Positions 26,689-37,855 of a stretch of 64,000 nucleotides of DNA are shown here, piece after piece. How positions within the stretch are numbered: the first letter of the stretch is position 1; the number at the start of each line of letters is the position of its first letter. The notes under the pieces are model-generated. The model did not search any database and was not told the origin of the DNA. It saw only the letters and a program-made list of their open reading frames with translations. The DNA lies in NCBI RefSeq assembly GCF_014201135.1, contig NZ_JACHDR010000001.1, forward strand, positions 372,001 to 436,000, read 5' to 3'. The translations under genes and the position numbers were made by a program. Origin of the DNA: Neomicrococcus aestuarii. Lineage in GTDB: Bacteria; Actinomycetota; Actinomycetes; Actinomycetales; Micrococcaceae.

Positions 26689-27663
26689 ATGGATATTTCC
26701 CACGAAACGCAAGAGCAAAAGAAGGCGCAAGCGCTCATTGAAGCGCTTCCGTGGATCCAGCGATTCTCCGGCAAGCGCATGGTCATCAAGTACGGCGGCA
26801 ACGCCATGATCAACGATGATCTCCGACGTGCGTTCGCTGAGGACATCGTGTTCTTGCACCATGCCGGCATTCACCCGATTGTGGTGCACGGCGGCGGACC
26901 GCAGATCAACTCCATGTTGGACCGGTTGGGCATCGAATCGGAGTTCAAGGGTGGCCTGAGAGTCACCACGAGCGAGGCCATGGACGTGGTCCGCATGGTG
27001 CTCACTGGCCAGGTGGGCCGTGAACTCGTGGGATTGATCAATTCGCACGGCCGCTACGCGGTGGGCTTCTCCGGGGAAGACGCAGGACTGTTGCGCGCCA
27101 AGCGCACCGGCACTGTGGTTGACGGCGAAGAGGTGGATTTGGGCCTCGTGGGTGAAGTGACCTCTGTGGACCCCAGCGCCATCGTGGACTTGGTAGATTC
27201 CGGGCGTATCCCGGTGATCTCTTCCGTCGCCCCGGAGATCGGCCCGGATGGAAACCTCACAGGCGACGTGCTCAACGTCAACGCGGACACCGCTGCCGCT
27301 GAACTTGCGGCAGCACTTGGCGCTGAGAAGCTCGTGATCCTGACGGATGTCGAGGGACTGTACGCGGAGTGGCCCAACAAGGATTCACTCATCTCCATGC
27401 TGAGCGCCAGCGAGCTGCGAGACATGATGCCAAGCCTCGAATCCGGCATGATCCCCAAAATGGCTGCGTGCCTGAAAGCCATCGACTCCGGCGTCCCACA
27501 AACGCACATCGTGGACGGGCGCCAGCCGCACTCCATCCTTTTGGAAATCTTCACCGCCGAAGGCATCGGAACCCTCGTGGTCCCGGACGCGCACTCCGCC
27601 GTCGCCGGCGGACAGACTTCGCAAGAACACTCTTCACAAGCAGAAAATGGTGCCAACGCATGA
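26689..27663 (+). CDS. argB: Acetylglutamate kinase
   Basis: 324 residues from [26 protein letters not shown], with GGAAAG before ATG; an in-frame ATG at 26530 lies inside argJ and is rejected. Amino acid kinase fold: VIKYGGNAM (ATP phosphate loop), [54 protein letters not shown]. Phosphorylates N-acetylglutamate and is usually feedback-inhibited by arginine in this lineage. The stop overlaps argD (ATGA). Confidence 0.97.
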   Translation: MDISHETQEQKKAQALIEALPWIQRFSGKRMVIKYGGNAMINDDLRRAFAEDIVFLHHAGIHPIVVHGGGPQINSMLDRLGIESEFKGGLRVTTSEAMDVVRMVLTGQVGRELVGLINSHGRYAVGFSGEDAGLLRAKRTGTVVDGEEVDLGLVGEVTSVDPSAIVDLVDSGRIPVISSVAPEIGPDGNLTGDVLNVNADTAAAELAAALGAEKLVILTDVEGLYAEWPNKDSLISMLSASELRDMMPSLESGMIPKMAACLKAIDSGVPQTHIVDGRQPHSILLEIFTAEGIGTLVVPDAHSAVAGGQTSQEHSSQAENGANA

Positions 27664-28895
27664 CCTCCGCTGAACTCACCAACGCAGCCCTGACCGAGCA
27701 ATACCAAGACCACCTTCTGGGTGTCTTTGGCACTCCCCAGCGCGTGCTTTCCAAAGGCAAAGGCGCCAAGGTGTGGGACGCAGACGGAAACAAGTACCTG
27801 GACTTGTTGGCCGGTATCGCAGTCAACGCACTGGGTCACGCCCACCCCCGCTGGGTGAAAGCCGTGAGCGATCAGGCCGCCACGCTCGCCCACGTATCCA
27901 ACTTCTTCGCCTCCGAGCCACAAATCGCGCTCGCCACGAAGATCCTCGAACTCGCGAAAGCTCCCGAGGGCTCTCGAGTCTTCTTCACAAACTCGGGGAC
28001 CGAGGCGAACGAGGCCGCTTTCAAGCTGGCTCGTCGCAACGCCGGAACCGAAGAGAAGCCACGCACCCGCATTCTGGCGCTGGAAAACTCTTTTCACGGA
28101 CGCACCATGGGCGCTCTCGCGCTCACCTGGAAGGAAGCGTACCGCGCCCCCTTTGAACCACTGCCCGGTGGCGTCGAGTTCATCCCCGCCGGCGACATCG
28201 ACGCGCTCACGGCGGCCCTGGATGACACTGTTCAAGCAGTTTTCATCGAACCGATCCAGGGTGAAGCCGGTGTCGTGGAACTTCCTGAGGGATACCTTGA
28301 GGCCGCTCGCGAACTCACCACTGCGGCGAGCGCCTTGTTGATTGTGGACGAAGTGCAAACCGGCATTGGCCGCACGGGACAGTGGTTCGCTTCATCGAAC
28401 ATCGTCCCGGACGCCATGACGCTCGCGAAGGGCCTCGGCGGTGGATTCCCCATCGGAGCCCTCGTGACTTTCGGAGAGACGAACTCCCACTTGCTCTCCG
28501 CCGGCCAGCACGGAACCACGTTCGGTGGAAACCCTCTGGCCTCCGCCGCCGCACTGGCAACACTTACGGTGATCGAAGACGACAACCTCATTGATCACGC
28601 TCAACAGCTTGGCAAGTGGATCACCGCTCAGCTCGAGCAGCTGGACTTCGTGACGGACGTCCACGGACGCGGCCTGCTGATTGGCTTTGACCTGGACGTT
28701 GACGCATCGGCTGCCGTGGTTACCGCGGCGCTCGAGCACGGGTTCATTGTCAACGCGCCCACGCCAAAGACCATCCGCTTGGCGCCACCGCTGGTACTCA
28801 CTCAAGAAGAGGCGCAAACCTTCATCGACGAGCTACCGATGATCTACCGCCGCGCCACGGCCAACCTGTCCGCACCATCCGCATCCAAGAAGTAG
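27660..28895 (+). CDS. argD: Acetylornithine aminotransferase
   Basis: 411 residues, PLP-dependent class III transaminase converting N-acetylglutamate semialdehyde to N-acetylornithine. Starts [20 protein letters not shown] at the ATG overlapping the argB stop. [30 protein letters not shown] (cofactor phosphate), [14 protein letters not shown], and the Schiff-base lysine in [15 protein letters not shown] are visible. Followed after 13 bp by argF. Confidence 0.97.
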   Translation: MTSAELTNAALTEQYQDHLLGVFGTPQRVLSKGKGAKVWDADGNKYLDLLAGIAVNALGHAHPRWVKAVSDQAATLAHVSNFFASEPQIALATKILELAKAPEGSRVFFTNSGTEANEAAFKLARRNAGTEEKPRTRILALENSFHGRTMGALALTWKEAYRAPFEPLPGGVEFIPAGDIDALTAALDDTVQAVFIEPIQGEAGVVELPEGYLEAARELTTAASALLIVDEVQTGIGRTGQWFASSNIVPDAMTLAKGLGGGFPIGALVTFGETNSHLLSAGQHGTTFGGNPLASAAALATLTVIEDDNLIDHAQQLGKWITAQLEQLDFVTDVHGRGLLIGFDLDVDASAAVVTAALEHGFIVNAPTPKTIRLAPPLVLTQEEAQTFIDELPMIYRRATANLSAPSASKK

Positions 28896-28908
28896 GGGAG
28901 ACTCGCTC

Positions 28909-29874
28909 ATGACTACAACCGCAGCAACTACGGCACCTGCCGTCCGCCACTTCCTGGTAGATACGGACCTCACCCCAGCGGAGCAGCGCGAAGTCCTTGA
29001 CCTTGCACTCGAGCTCAAGAAGGACCGCTGGGCTCGCACCCCTTACAAGGGTCCCCAGACGGTCGCGATCATCTTTGATAAGACCTCCACTCGAACGCGC
29101 GTGTCCTTCACGGCAGGCGTTGCCGACTTGGGTGGACAGCCGCTCATCATCAACCCCGGCGAAGCTCAGCTGGGCGCTAAGGAATCCATCGCGGACTCCG
29201 CTCGCGTGTTCTCCCGCATGGTGTCCACCGTGGTGTGGCGTACCTTCGAACAATCCAACGTCGAAGAGATGGCCCAATACTCCACGGTGCCCGTCATCAA
29301 CGCCCTCACGGATGACTACCACCCGTGCCAACTGCTGGCGGACCTCGTGACCGTCCGCGAACACAAGGGCGAACTAGCTGGCCTGACCATGACGTACTTG
29401 GGGGACGCCGCCAACAACATGGCGAACTCCTACTTGCTCGCCGGTGTCACCGCAGGCATGCACGTGCGCATTGCTGGCCCCGAGGGCTACTTGCCAGCCG
29501 AGCACGTGGTGAAGGCCGCTGAAGAACGCGCGAAGGAAACTGGCGGTTCGGTGCTCATCACCACGGATCCCGTCGAAGCACTCAAAGACGCAGACGTCGT
29601 TGCCACGGACACCTGGATCTCCATGGGGCAAGAAGCGGAGAAGGAACTTCGCCTCACTCTCTTCAGCGATTACGCCGTGACGACGGAAGCGATGAAGCAC
29701 GCGAAAGCAGACGCCGTCGTCCTGCATTGCCTTCCCGCCTACCGCGGCTACGAAATTGAAGCGGACGTCATCGACGGACCGCAATCGGTGGTCTGGGACG
29801 AAGCAGAGAACCGCCTGCACGCTCAAAAAGCGCTCATGGTGTGGCTCATGGAAAAGTCTGGGTTGGCCCGATGA
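28909..29874 (+). CDS. argF: Ornithine carbamoyltransferase
   Basis: 321 residues. Makes citrulline from ornithine and carbamoyl phosphate. Carbamoyl-phosphate site FDKTSTRTRVSF, TRMVSTVVWRTFEQ-like helix (FSRMVSTVVWRTFEQSNVE), HPCQLLADLVTV, the ornithine-binding DTWISMGQE and the signature HCLPAYRGYEI near the C-terminus. AGGGGAG precedes ATG. The stop overlaps the argR start (ATGA). Confidence 0.98.
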   Translation: MTTTAATTAPAVRHFLVDTDLTPAEQREVLDLALELKKDRWARTPYKGPQTVAIIFDKTSTRTRVSFTAGVADLGGQPLIINPGEAQLGAKESIADSARVFSRMVSTVVWRTFEQSNVEEMAQYSTVPVINALTDDYHPCQLLADLVTVREHKGELAGLTMTYLGDAANNMANSYLLAGVTAGMHVRIAGPEGYLPAEHVVKAAEERAKETGGSVLITTDPVEALKDADVVATDTWISMGQEAEKELRLTLFSDYAVTTEAMKHAKADAVVLHCLPAYRGYEIEADVIDGPQSVVWDEAENRLHAQKALMVWLMEKSGLAR

Positions 29875-30497
29875 AACCCGACGAGAACCTCAGCATCTTC
29901 GGCGGCATGATGCTCGGCGGAGCGGGCGGACTGGGCGCGGGCGGACTGGGCACAACCGGACTTGGTGGCGCACCAGGTCACGCGACGCCAGCGGCTAACG
30001 CTCAGCCAGCCACCAAGACGGCCCGCCAAGCACGCATCAAGGCACTGTTGAAAGCCACCTATGTGCGCTCGCAGTCCGAACTCGCTGAACTTTTGGCGTT
30101 GGACGGCGTGCAGGTCACGCAAGCCACGCTGTCTCGCGACCTCGTGGAGCTCGGCGCTATCCGCGTCCGCGGTGAAGACGGCGGCTTGGTCTACGCGTTG
30201 CGCTCCGAGGGCGGGGATCCCACGCCTAAGGCCGGCGTGAGCCAAGAGGTTCTCGACGCACGACTCGCCAAATTGTGCGCGGAGCTGCTGGTTACGGCTG
30301 AGGCTTCGGGAAATATCGTGGTGCTCCGGACGCCGCCGGGTGCCGCCAATTTCCTGGCGCTCGCGATCGATCATTCGGTGCTGCCCGCGATCCTGGGCAC
30401 TATCGCCGGCGATGACACTGTTATGGTCATCACCCGCGATCCGCTCGGGGGCGAGGCCATGGCGAACCGATTCCTCGAACTCGCTGCCATGCAGTAA
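29871..30497 (+). CDS. argR: Arginine repressor ArgR with Gly-rich N-terminal extension
   Basis: 208 residues from MKPDENLSIFGGMM; usual ArgR is about 150-170. After a 40-residue Gly/Leu/Thr-rich segment comes the winged helix (TARQARIKALLKATYVRSQSELAELLALDGVQVTQATLSRDLVELGA) and the arginine-binding hexamerisation domain (GNIVVLRTPPGAANFLALAIDHSVLPAILGTIAGDDTVMVI). It should bind the paired boxes before argC and argG. Coupled to argF by a 4-bp overlap. A start further in, after the Gly-rich part, lacks a ribosome site. Confidence 0.94.
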   Translation: MKPDENLSIFGGMMLGGAGGLGAGGLGTTGLGGAPGHATPAANAQPATKTARQARIKALLKATYVRSQSELAELLALDGVQVTQATLSRDLVELGAIRVRGEDGGLVYALRSEGGDPTPKAGVSQEVLDARLAKLCAELLVTAEASGNIVVLRTPPGAANFLALAIDHSVLPAILGTIAGDDTVMVITRDPLGGEAMANRFLELAAMQ

Positions 30498-30518
30498 TTG
30501 CCTTAAACGGAACCGGGG

Positions 30519-30565
30519 ACGACGACGCAACTCAAGCTGCGTCGTCGTCCCCGGTAATTTTTTGG
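30519..30565 (+). terminator. Terminator of argCJBDFR
   Basis: CCGGGGACGACGACGCA pairs perfectly with TGCGTCGTCGTCCCCGG over 17 bp across an ACTCAAGC loop, followed by TAATTTTTTGGTTTT. The right arm contains the CTGCGTCGTCGT repeat motif seen elsewhere. Confidence 0.9.
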
Positions 30566-30567
30566 TT

Positions 30568-31014
30568 TTACTTCCCCAAAATATCCTCGGCGCTCACTCC
30601 GAAGGCGGCAGCCGTGGCGCGGGCGCTCTGGGCTCCGAGATCGGGATCAGCACCGTGGTCCATGAGGAACTGCATCATGGGGCGATCGTTACGGAAGACC
30701 GCACAGGTCAGGGCTGATTGCTCGCGGGCGTTCATCTCGTTGACGTTCGCACCCACTTGCACCAGAGCACGAACCAAAGACAAGTGACCGTTGTAAGCGG
30801 CCAGAATCAAGAAGGTGTCACCCTTGTCATTCTTGATGTCTGCGGGAATGCCCTGTCGAATGAGTTCGGCGAGGCGTTCGTCGCCGGCTCGAGCCATGTC
30901 AAAAGTTTGTTGGACGAAGGCTAGCTGTTCCGGGGAAAGTCCGGAAGGATTGTCGTTAGGCATGCTGATTGCGCGTTCGAAGTCGTCATCGTGCTGTGAA
31001 TCCGCTGTCGTCAT
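30568..31014 (-). CDS. Ankyrin repeat protein
   Basis: 148 residues. Two to three ankyrin units are readable: GIPADIKNDKGDTFLILAAYNGHLSLVRALVQVGANVNEMN, then REQSALTCAVFRNDRPMMQFLMDHGADPDLG. This implies a protein-binding role with an unknown partner. Small soluble ankyrin proteins of this size are common near metabolic genes in actinobacteria. ATG at 31014; an alternative start is MPNDNPSG at 30963. Divergent from argG, with the ArgR-like boxes between them. Confidence 0.85.
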   Translation of the reverse strand: MTTADSQHDDDFERAISMPNDNPSGLSPEQLAFVQQTFDMARAGDERLAELIRQGIPADIKNDKGDTFLILAAYNGHLSLVRALVQVGANVNEMNAREQSALTCAVFRNDRPMMQFLMDHGADPDLGAQSARATAAAFGVSAEDILGK

Positions 31015-31044
31015 ATCTCCAGATTACGGCACGAGAGGCGTCAA

Positions 31045-31090
31045 TTGACGCGCGGACTGCATATATATGTATAATCGTGCATAACAATAC
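31045..31090 (+). promoter_or_regulatory. argG promoter overlapped by paired ARG boxes
   Basis: TTGACG (31045-31050) and TATAAT (31070-31075), with a 19-bp spacer. ARG boxes: TGCATA at 31058 and 31078, 20 nt apart, as before argC, with a shared CGTGCATAA. The boxes cover the -10, so ArgR would block polymerase. Confidence 0.75.
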
Positions 31091-31174
31091 GGTGGCGATT
31101 CGGTGCCGAATGAAGCCACTGAATTAACTGCTGTACTACTTACTGAAACAAGTTACTCAACAAAGGGGTGTGGA

Positions 31175-32389
31175 GTGAAGGATCGCGTAATCCTCGCTTA
31201 CTCAGGCGGACTCGATACGTCAGTCGCCATCGGCTGGATTGCTGAAGCAACCGGCGCTGAAGTCATCGCCGTTGCGGTGGACGTGGGACAGGGCGGCGAA
31301 TCGCTCGAGACCATCCGCCAGCGCGCCCTCGGCTGCGGTGCAGTGGAAGCCTACGTGGCTGACGCTCGCGATGAATTCGCTGAGGAGTACTGCATGCCAG
31401 CGCTCAAGGCGAACTCGCTCTACATGGACGCTTACCCATTGGTGTCCGCGCTCAGCCGCCCCGTGATCGTCAAGCACCTCGTGAAGGCCGCTAAGCAGTT
31501 CGGCGCCACCACGGTTTCCCACGGTTGCACCGGTAAGGGTAATGACCAGGTTCGCTTCGAAGTGGGCATCCAGACCCTCGGCCCGGACCTCAAGTGCATC
31601 GCACCGGTTCGCGACCTCGCGCTGACCCGCGAGAAGGCTATTGACTACGCGGAGAAGAACAACCTCCCCATCGTCACCACCAAGAAGAACCCCTTCTCCA
31701 TTGACCAGAACGTCTGGGGTCGCGCCGTTGAGACGGGCTTCCTCGAAGACATCTGGAACGGTCCTACCAAGGACGTGTACGACTACACCGCCAGCCCAGA
31801 ATTCCCGCCGGCACCGGATGTCGTCACGATCGAATTCAAGCAGGGCATCCCTGTTGCCATCGACGGCAACGCTGTCACCCCGCTGCAGGCCATCGAAGAA
31901 CTGAACCGCCGCGCAGGCGCTCAGGGCGTGGGCCGCATCGACATCGTTGAAGACCGCCTCGTGGGCATTAAGTCCCGCGAGATCTACGAAGCTCCAGGCG
32001 CCATGGCCTTGATTGCAGCGCACAAGGAACTCGAGAACGTCACGGTGGAGCGCGAGCTCGCCCGCTTCAAGAAGACTGTTGGCCAGCGCTGGACCGAATT
32101 GGTTTACGACGGACAGTGGTTCTCCCCGCTCAAGCGCTCCCTCGATGCTTTCATCGAAGACACCCAGCAGCACGTCAACGGCGAAATCCGTCTTGAACTG
32201 CACGGTGGACGCGCCACGGTTCAGGGCCGCCGCTCCTCGAGCTCGCTGTACGACTTCAACTTGGCTACCTACGACGAAGGCGATGCCTTCGACCAGTCCA
32301 GCGCTCGTGGATTCATTGACATCTACGGCCTCTCTTCCAAGGTTGCTACCGAGCGCGATGAGCGCGTAGCGTCCAACGAAGCTAAGTAA
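31175..32389 (+). CDS. argG: Argininosuccinate synthase
   Basis: 404 residues from GTG at 31175, preceded by AAAGGGG; homologues start at this MKDR(V/I)[11 protein letters not shown] point, so the in-frame ATG at 31103 is too early. ATP pyrophosphatase loop [47 protein letters not shown] and the C-terminal region [26 protein letters not shown]. Joins citrulline and aspartate. Separated from the argC operon by the divergent ankyrin gene and has its own operator. Confidence 0.97.
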   Translation: MKDRVILAYSGGLDTSVAIGWIAEATGAEVIAVAVDVGQGGESLETIRQRALGCGAVEAYVADARDEFAEEYCMPALKANSLYMDAYPLVSALSRPVIVKHLVKAAKQFGATTVSHGCTGKGNDQVRFEVGIQTLGPDLKCIAPVRDLALTREKAIDYAEKNNLPIVTTKKNPFSIDQNVWGRAVETGFLEDIWNGPTKDVYDYTASPEFPPAPDVVTIEFKQGIPVAIDGNAVTPLQAIEELNRRAGAQGVGRIDIVEDRLVGIKSREIYEAPGAMALIAAHKELENVTVERELARFKKTVGQRWTELVYDGQWFSPLKRSLDAFIEDTQQHVNGEIRLELHGGRATVQGRRSSSSLYDFNLATYDEGDAFDQSSARGFIDIYGLSSKVATERDERVASNEAK

Positions 32390-32424
32390 CGCAACACTTT
32401 AGTGATGCAACGGCGCTTCCGTAG

Positions 32425-33978
<1,554 letters not shown>

Positions 33979-33987
33979 TTCTAAGGA

Positions 33988-34003
33988 GTACGACGACGCA
34001 GCG
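33988..34003 (-). repeat. Inverted copy of AAGCTGCGTCGTCGTACT motif
   Basis: AGTACGACGACGCAGC, reverse complement of the motif copy at 34837. The two face each other across the maleylpyruvate isomerase-like gene. Confidence 0.45.
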
Positions 34004-34058
34004 CGGCCCACGCGGTCGCGTTGCGGACATCACAGTCCTGATTGATTAGGCTGTGGTC

Positions 34059-34835
34059 ATGACTACCGCCGTACTTTTTGATCCGTCCGCTACCGCGCAA
34101 GTGATCGACACGTTCCACCACGCTTTCACGCTGTACAAGCGACACTTGGAAAAGCTCCCGGCGGAGTCCTTCGGCCAGCCTTCGAACTTGCCCGAGTGGA
34201 AGAACGCCCATGTCATTGCGCACGTTGATAACTTCTCGCGCGGCGTTCTGAACCAGCTCGAAGCAGCCAAGCTGGGCGAGTTCCGCGACTTTTACGAGGG
34301 CGGTCAGGACGAGCGAAATCGCAGGATTGAGCTCGGGGCGCTCATGCAGCCAGAGGCGTTGCGGACGCGAGCACTTGAATCCATGACAGGAGTCTTCGAG
34401 GCGCTGTCAACGGCGGACGATGCTTATCTGGATCAGCCCACACGCTTTCAAGGTTCCATTCGCCGCATCATGCTCGCCTGCATTCGCGAGTACGGCATTC
34501 ACTCCGTGGATCTCAAAAAGGGCGCCCAGCCCATCGACTGGACGCAAGAGATGGTCCGCCACTACATCGACTTCGGTGAGAAGCGAGTGCCCGACTCCAT
34601 CAAGCTCAACCTGCAGCGCCTCGGTGGTCAGTCCCACGTAATCGGCCACGGCGATCGCACCATCGTGGTGCAAGGCTTGGACTTTGATATCGCCACATGG
34701 CTCATGGGCAGAAACCCCTCAGGACAAATTCGCGCCACCGCAGCAGCAGACGGCGTCGCCCTACCCGAGCTCTTGCCGTGGCCAAAACCGCACCTCCTGA
34801 CGCCGGACGAAGAGCGAACCCTGGCACCCGAGTAA
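34059..34835 (+). CDS. Maleylpyruvate isomerase-like, mycothiol-dependent enzyme family protein
   Basis: 258 residues. DinB-like four-helix fold features: FHHAFTLYKRHLEKLPAESFGQPSNLPEWKNAHVIAHVDNFSRG, then IREYGIHSVDL. The histidines in AHVIAHVDN and GIHSVD fit the metal triad of the mycothiol-dependent maleylpyruvate isomerase/DinB superfamily. The C-terminal half (VQGLDFDIATWLMGRNPSGQI) resembles the SCP2-like tail of these proteins. Substrate unknown; probably a mycothiol S-transferase or isomerase. ATG at 34059; a GTG two codons earlier is also possible. Flanked on both sides by inverted copies of the CTGCGTCGTCG repeat. Confidence 0.78.
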   Translation: MTTAVLFDPSATAQVIDTFHHAFTLYKRHLEKLPAESFGQPSNLPEWKNAHVIAHVDNFSRGVLNQLEAAKLGEFRDFYEGGQDERNRRIELGALMQPEALRTRALESMTGVFEALSTADDAYLDQPTRFQGSIRRIMLACIREYGIHSVDLKKGAQPIDWTQEMVRHYIDFGEKRVPDSIKLNLQRLGGQSHVIGHGDRTIVVQGLDFDIATWLMGRNPSGQIRATAAADGVALPELLPWPKPHLLTPDEERTLAPE

Positions 34836-34853
34836 GCTGCGTCGTCGTACTAG
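34832..34853 (+). repeat. Copy of AAGCTGCGTCGTCGTAC motif
   Basis: GTAAGCTGCGTCGTCGTACTAG, identical over 22 nt to 8878-8899. It starts at the stop codon of the preceding gene. Confidence 0.5.
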
Positions 34854-34947
34854 AAATACTGCGTACCTATCACCTGTCTGCGCTAAGTGACCACCAAGTG
34901 AATTGCAGGTAAACCGCCCGTTTGACTAATGGTTGTAGGGTAGACGG

Positions 34948-35484
34948 GTGCAATTCGAGACCGAGTCTATTTCGCAGCTGATTGATCGGCTGGCCGCTGT
35001 TGTTCCGGATTATCCAGAACCGGGGGTTTCTTTTAAGGATCTGACACCCGTGTTTGCGGATCCTGTCGGCTTTCGCCGCATCGTGGATTCCATCGTGGAT
35101 CCCTTCCGCGGCACCTTTGACCTGATCGCTGGTCTTGAGGCACGCGGCTTCATCTTGGCGTCCGCGGCAGCCTATGCCACCGGAACCGGAATGCTGACCA
35201 TTCGCAAAAAGGGAAAACTCCCGCGCGAGATCCTGGCCGAGTCCTACCAACTCGAGTACGGCGAAGCCACCCTCGAGGTTCACCGCGATGACATCCCCTC
35301 CGGCACTCGCGTGCTGGTCTTGGACGATGTGCTCGCCACCGGCGGAACCCTCAACGCCTCCACCAAGCTCATTGAACGAGCAGGCGGAGTGGTCGTGGGA
35401 ATCGGCGTGGTGATGGAACTTGAAGACCTCGGCGGACGCGGAAGATTGCCGGGCCGTCACATCCATTCCTTAAGCGCAGTCTGA
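34948..35484 (+). CDS. apt: Adenine phosphoribosyltransferase
   Basis: 178 residues, GTG start. Salvages adenine to AMP using PRPP. YPEPGVSFKDLTPVFADP, LIAGLEARGFILASAAAY, KKGKLPREILAESYQLEYGEA and the PRPP motif VLVLDDVLATGGTLNAS are in the expected places. In many actinobacteria apt sits in the secDF-apt-rel block; here it stands 45 bp before helD instead. Confidence 0.95.
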   Translation: MQFETESISQLIDRLAAVVPDYPEPGVSFKDLTPVFADPVGFRRIVDSIVDPFRGTFDLIAGLEARGFILASAAAYATGTGMLTIRKKGKLPREILAESYQLEYGEATLEVHRDDIPSGTRVLVLDDVLATGGTLNASTKLIERAGGVVVGIGVVMELEDLGGRGRLPGRHIHSLSAV

Positions 35485-35528
35485 GGCGCGTAAAATTGAC
35501 TGTCCGCGAGCATGAGCAAAGGGGAACG

Positions 35529-37820
35529 ATGGACCGCATCGAAAGCTTGCCCACCGATCACGTGCGATCCATAGAGGCAGAGCGGACCTACGTCCACGGC
35601 CTCTATGAGCGACTCGACGAGTTGCGCGCGGAGAAGGAAACTCAGCTCGCGAAGGTGCGTAAGGCTGGCGCCGTAGGCACCATGCAGAACGCCACCGAAC
35701 GCGACGCCTTCGCCACCATGTACGAGGACCGCCTGACGCAACTCAACGCGGTGGAAGATCGCTTGGTGTTTGGCCGGTTGGACTTCGATCCGAAGGACGA
35801 CGGCGCCACCCCGGATCCGCGATACATCGGCCGCATTGGGTTGACCTCCGAGGATCAGACGCGACTCATGGTGGACTGGCGCGCACCGGAATCCAGTGCG
35901 TTCTACCAAGCCACAGCTTTCGAACGACGCAACGTGCGCCGCCGCCGGCACCTGATCCTGAAGGGCCGCGACGTCATTGGCGTTGAAGACGACGTCCTCG
36001 ACTCCTCCCTCCTTGCCGACGGTGAATCGTTGCAGGGCGGTGGAGCGTTGCTGGCGGCTGTGAGCCAACGCCGTACCGGACGCATGGCGGACATCGTTGC
36101 CACCATTCAGTCCGAACAGGACCGCATTATTCGCTCACCACAACAAGGTGTGCTGGTGGTTCAGGGCGGTCCGGGAACCGGTAAGACCGCAGTGGCGTTG
36201 CACCGTGCCGCGTACTTGCTCTACGAACACCGCGAGCGTTTGAAGTCCGCAGGCGTGCTGTTGGTGGGTCCGTCCGCATCCTTCATGACCTACATTGAGC
36301 GCGTGCTGCCGTCCCTCGGTGAGACCGGCGTGGTGATGGCGAGCGTTGGACGACTCATGCCAGGCATCAAGGCCATCCCCGAAAAGGACCGCCTGACAGC
36401 CCGCGTCAAGGGACGCCTCGAGATGGTGGATTTCGTCGCAAACGCAGTGGCCGAACGTCAACGGACGTTCCCTTCCGCGCGCTTCGTCAAGGTGGAAGGA
36501 ACCACCTTGAAGATTTCGCCAAAGCTGGTCAAGCGTGCGCGGGACAAAGCACGAGCCACCGGCAAGCCGCATAACCAGGCCCGTGAGACCTTCGTCAAGA
36601 TTATGGTGCGCGAACTCGCGGACCAGCTCAAGGACAAGCTCGAGAAGTCCTCTGGTGGCGGCAACAATGTGGACCGTTCGTACCTCACCGAGGACGTACG
36701 CGCCTCACGGGATGTGCGCATCGCGCTGAACTTGTGCTGGATGCCGTTGACGCCTGAAAAGCTGTTGTCTGACATCTATGCGAATCCCGAGCGTTTGGCT
36801 TGGGCTGCCCCGTTCTTGAAGAAGAAGGAACGCGCGGCGTTGTACCGCGAGCGTGGCAGCGCCTGGACCGAAGCCGATGTCCCGTTGTTGGACGAAGCTG
36901 CTGAGTTGTTGGGGGAGTACGACTCTTCCAACGGCCGCCAAAAGGCAAACCAGGAATCCGATGATGCCCGCGACTTGGCAAATGCTGAGCAAGCACTGCG
37001 GAACGTTGATGCCATGCTTGCCGAATACGGTATCGACGGCGTCTTGTCCGCCGAAGAGCTTGCTGCGTTCAACCAGGTTTCGGAGACGTCCTTTACCGCC
37101 GCCGAGCGTGCGTCGATGGACCGCACGTGGGCCTACGGGCACGTGGTGGTAGACGAGGCTCAAGAGCTTTCGCCGATGCAGTGGCGTTTGCTCATGCGCC
37201 GTTGCCCCATGAAGTCCTTCACGATCGTGGGAGATATTGCGCAAGCAAGCTCCGCGAGTGCGTCAAAGAGCTGGTCTCAAGCGCTCGAGCCATTTGTTGA
37301 GGACCGTTTCCGCCTTGAGGAACTGACCGTCAACTACCGCACGCCGAAGCAGATTGCGAAGTCCGCAACTCGCATGGCCCGGGCCGCCGGCTTGTCCGTG
37401 TCTGCGCCCGAAGCTGTCCGCAAGGGCGACTGGCCGCCGATCATCACCCTTGCCTCCGAAGGTGAGCTGATGGCGACCCTCCGTGAAGCATTGCCAGTCG
37501 AAGTTGAACTCGCTGAGGGCGGCATGGTGGCGATCATTGCTCCACAGCAGCTTTTGCGCGAGACTCGCGCGGTTGCGGCCGAGATGTTTGGCGCACGTGT
37601 GGGAACTGGTTCCGGTGCCTTGGATCAGGACATTGTGGTGACATCGACGAGCGATGCCAAGGGCCTCGAATATGACATCGTCATCATTCTTGAGCCTGCC
37701 GCAATTGTTGAGGAGTCCGGTGGGTCAGTGGGATCACTCTATGTGGCCATGACCCGTCCTACTCAGCGACTGCGCATTCTGGCTGAGCAAGAGATTCCAG
37801 CGGGCATCGTTAAGGAATAG
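35529..37820 (+). CDS. helD: HelD-type superfamily 1 helicase / RNAP recycling ATPase
   Basis: 763 residues from ATG at 35529 with GGGGAA upstream. The N-terminal coiled coil (about 10-80: YVHGLYERLDELRAEKETQLAKV) inserts into the RNAP secondary channel in characterised HelD. Next come IGLTSEDQTRLMVDWRAPESSAFYQAT, Walker A VQGGPGTGKTAVALHRAAYLLY, VLLVGPSASFMTYIERVLPSLGE, Walker B HVVVDEAQELSPMQWRLLMRR, and late motifs VNYRTPKQIAKSA and VTSTSDAKGLEYDIVIIL. Length and spacing fit the actinobacterial class II form, which removes RNAP from DNA and can protect it from rifampicin. Identity of this member's targets is inferred. Confidence 0.9.
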   Translation: MDRIESLPTDHVRSIEAERTYVHGLYERLDELRAEKETQLAKVRKAGAVGTMQNATERDAFATMYEDRLTQLNAVEDRLVFGRLDFDPKDDGATPDPRYIGRIGLTSEDQTRLMVDWRAPESSAFYQATAFERRNVRRRRHLILKGRDVIGVEDDVLDSSLLADGESLQGGGALLAAVSQRRTGRMADIVATIQSEQDRIIRSPQQGVLVVQGGPGTGKTAVALHRAAYLLYEHRERLKSAGVLLVGPSASFMTYIERVLPSLGETGVVMASVGRLMPGIKAIPEKDRLTARVKGRLEMVDFVANAVAERQRTFPSARFVKVEGTTLKISPKLVKRARDKARATGKPHNQARETFVKIMVRELADQLKDKLEKSSGGGNNVDRSYLTEDVRASRDVRIALNLCWMPLTPEKLLSDIYANPERLAWAAPFLKKKERAALYRERGSAWTEADVPLLDEAAELLGEYDSSNGRQKANQESDDARDLANAEQALRNVDAMLAEYGIDGVLSAEELAAFNQVSETSFTAAERASMDRTWAYGHVVVDEAQELSPMQWRLLMRRCPMKSFTIVGDIAQASSASASKSWSQALEPFVEDRFRLEELTVNYRTPKQIAKSATRMARAAGLSVSAPEAVRKGDWPPIITLASEGELMATLREALPVEVELAEGGMVAIIAPQQLLRETRAVAAEMFGARVGTGSGALDQDIVVTSTSDAKGLEYDIVIILEPAAIVEESGGSVGSLYVAMTRPTQRLRILAEQEIPAGIVKE

Positions 37821-37855
37821 CTCGTTTTGTAAACCTCGTTGGTACCCTAGAAAGC

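Noticed and set aside
27054-28358. Antisense 434-codon frame over argB/argD
   Set aside because: Lies wholly opposite two certain genes, and its sequence is low in recognisable motifs. A GC-bias artefact.
34059-34835. Idea that the maleylpyruvate isomerase-like gene is a toxin or defence gene
   Set aside because: Its DinB-like fold and histidine pattern fit the mycothiol-dependent enzyme family; nothing suggests defence.
35529-37820. HelD-like gene as a UvrD/Rep DNA helicase
   Set aside because: The N-terminal coiled coil and the ordering of motifs fit HelD RNAP-associated ATPases better than DNA repair helicases.
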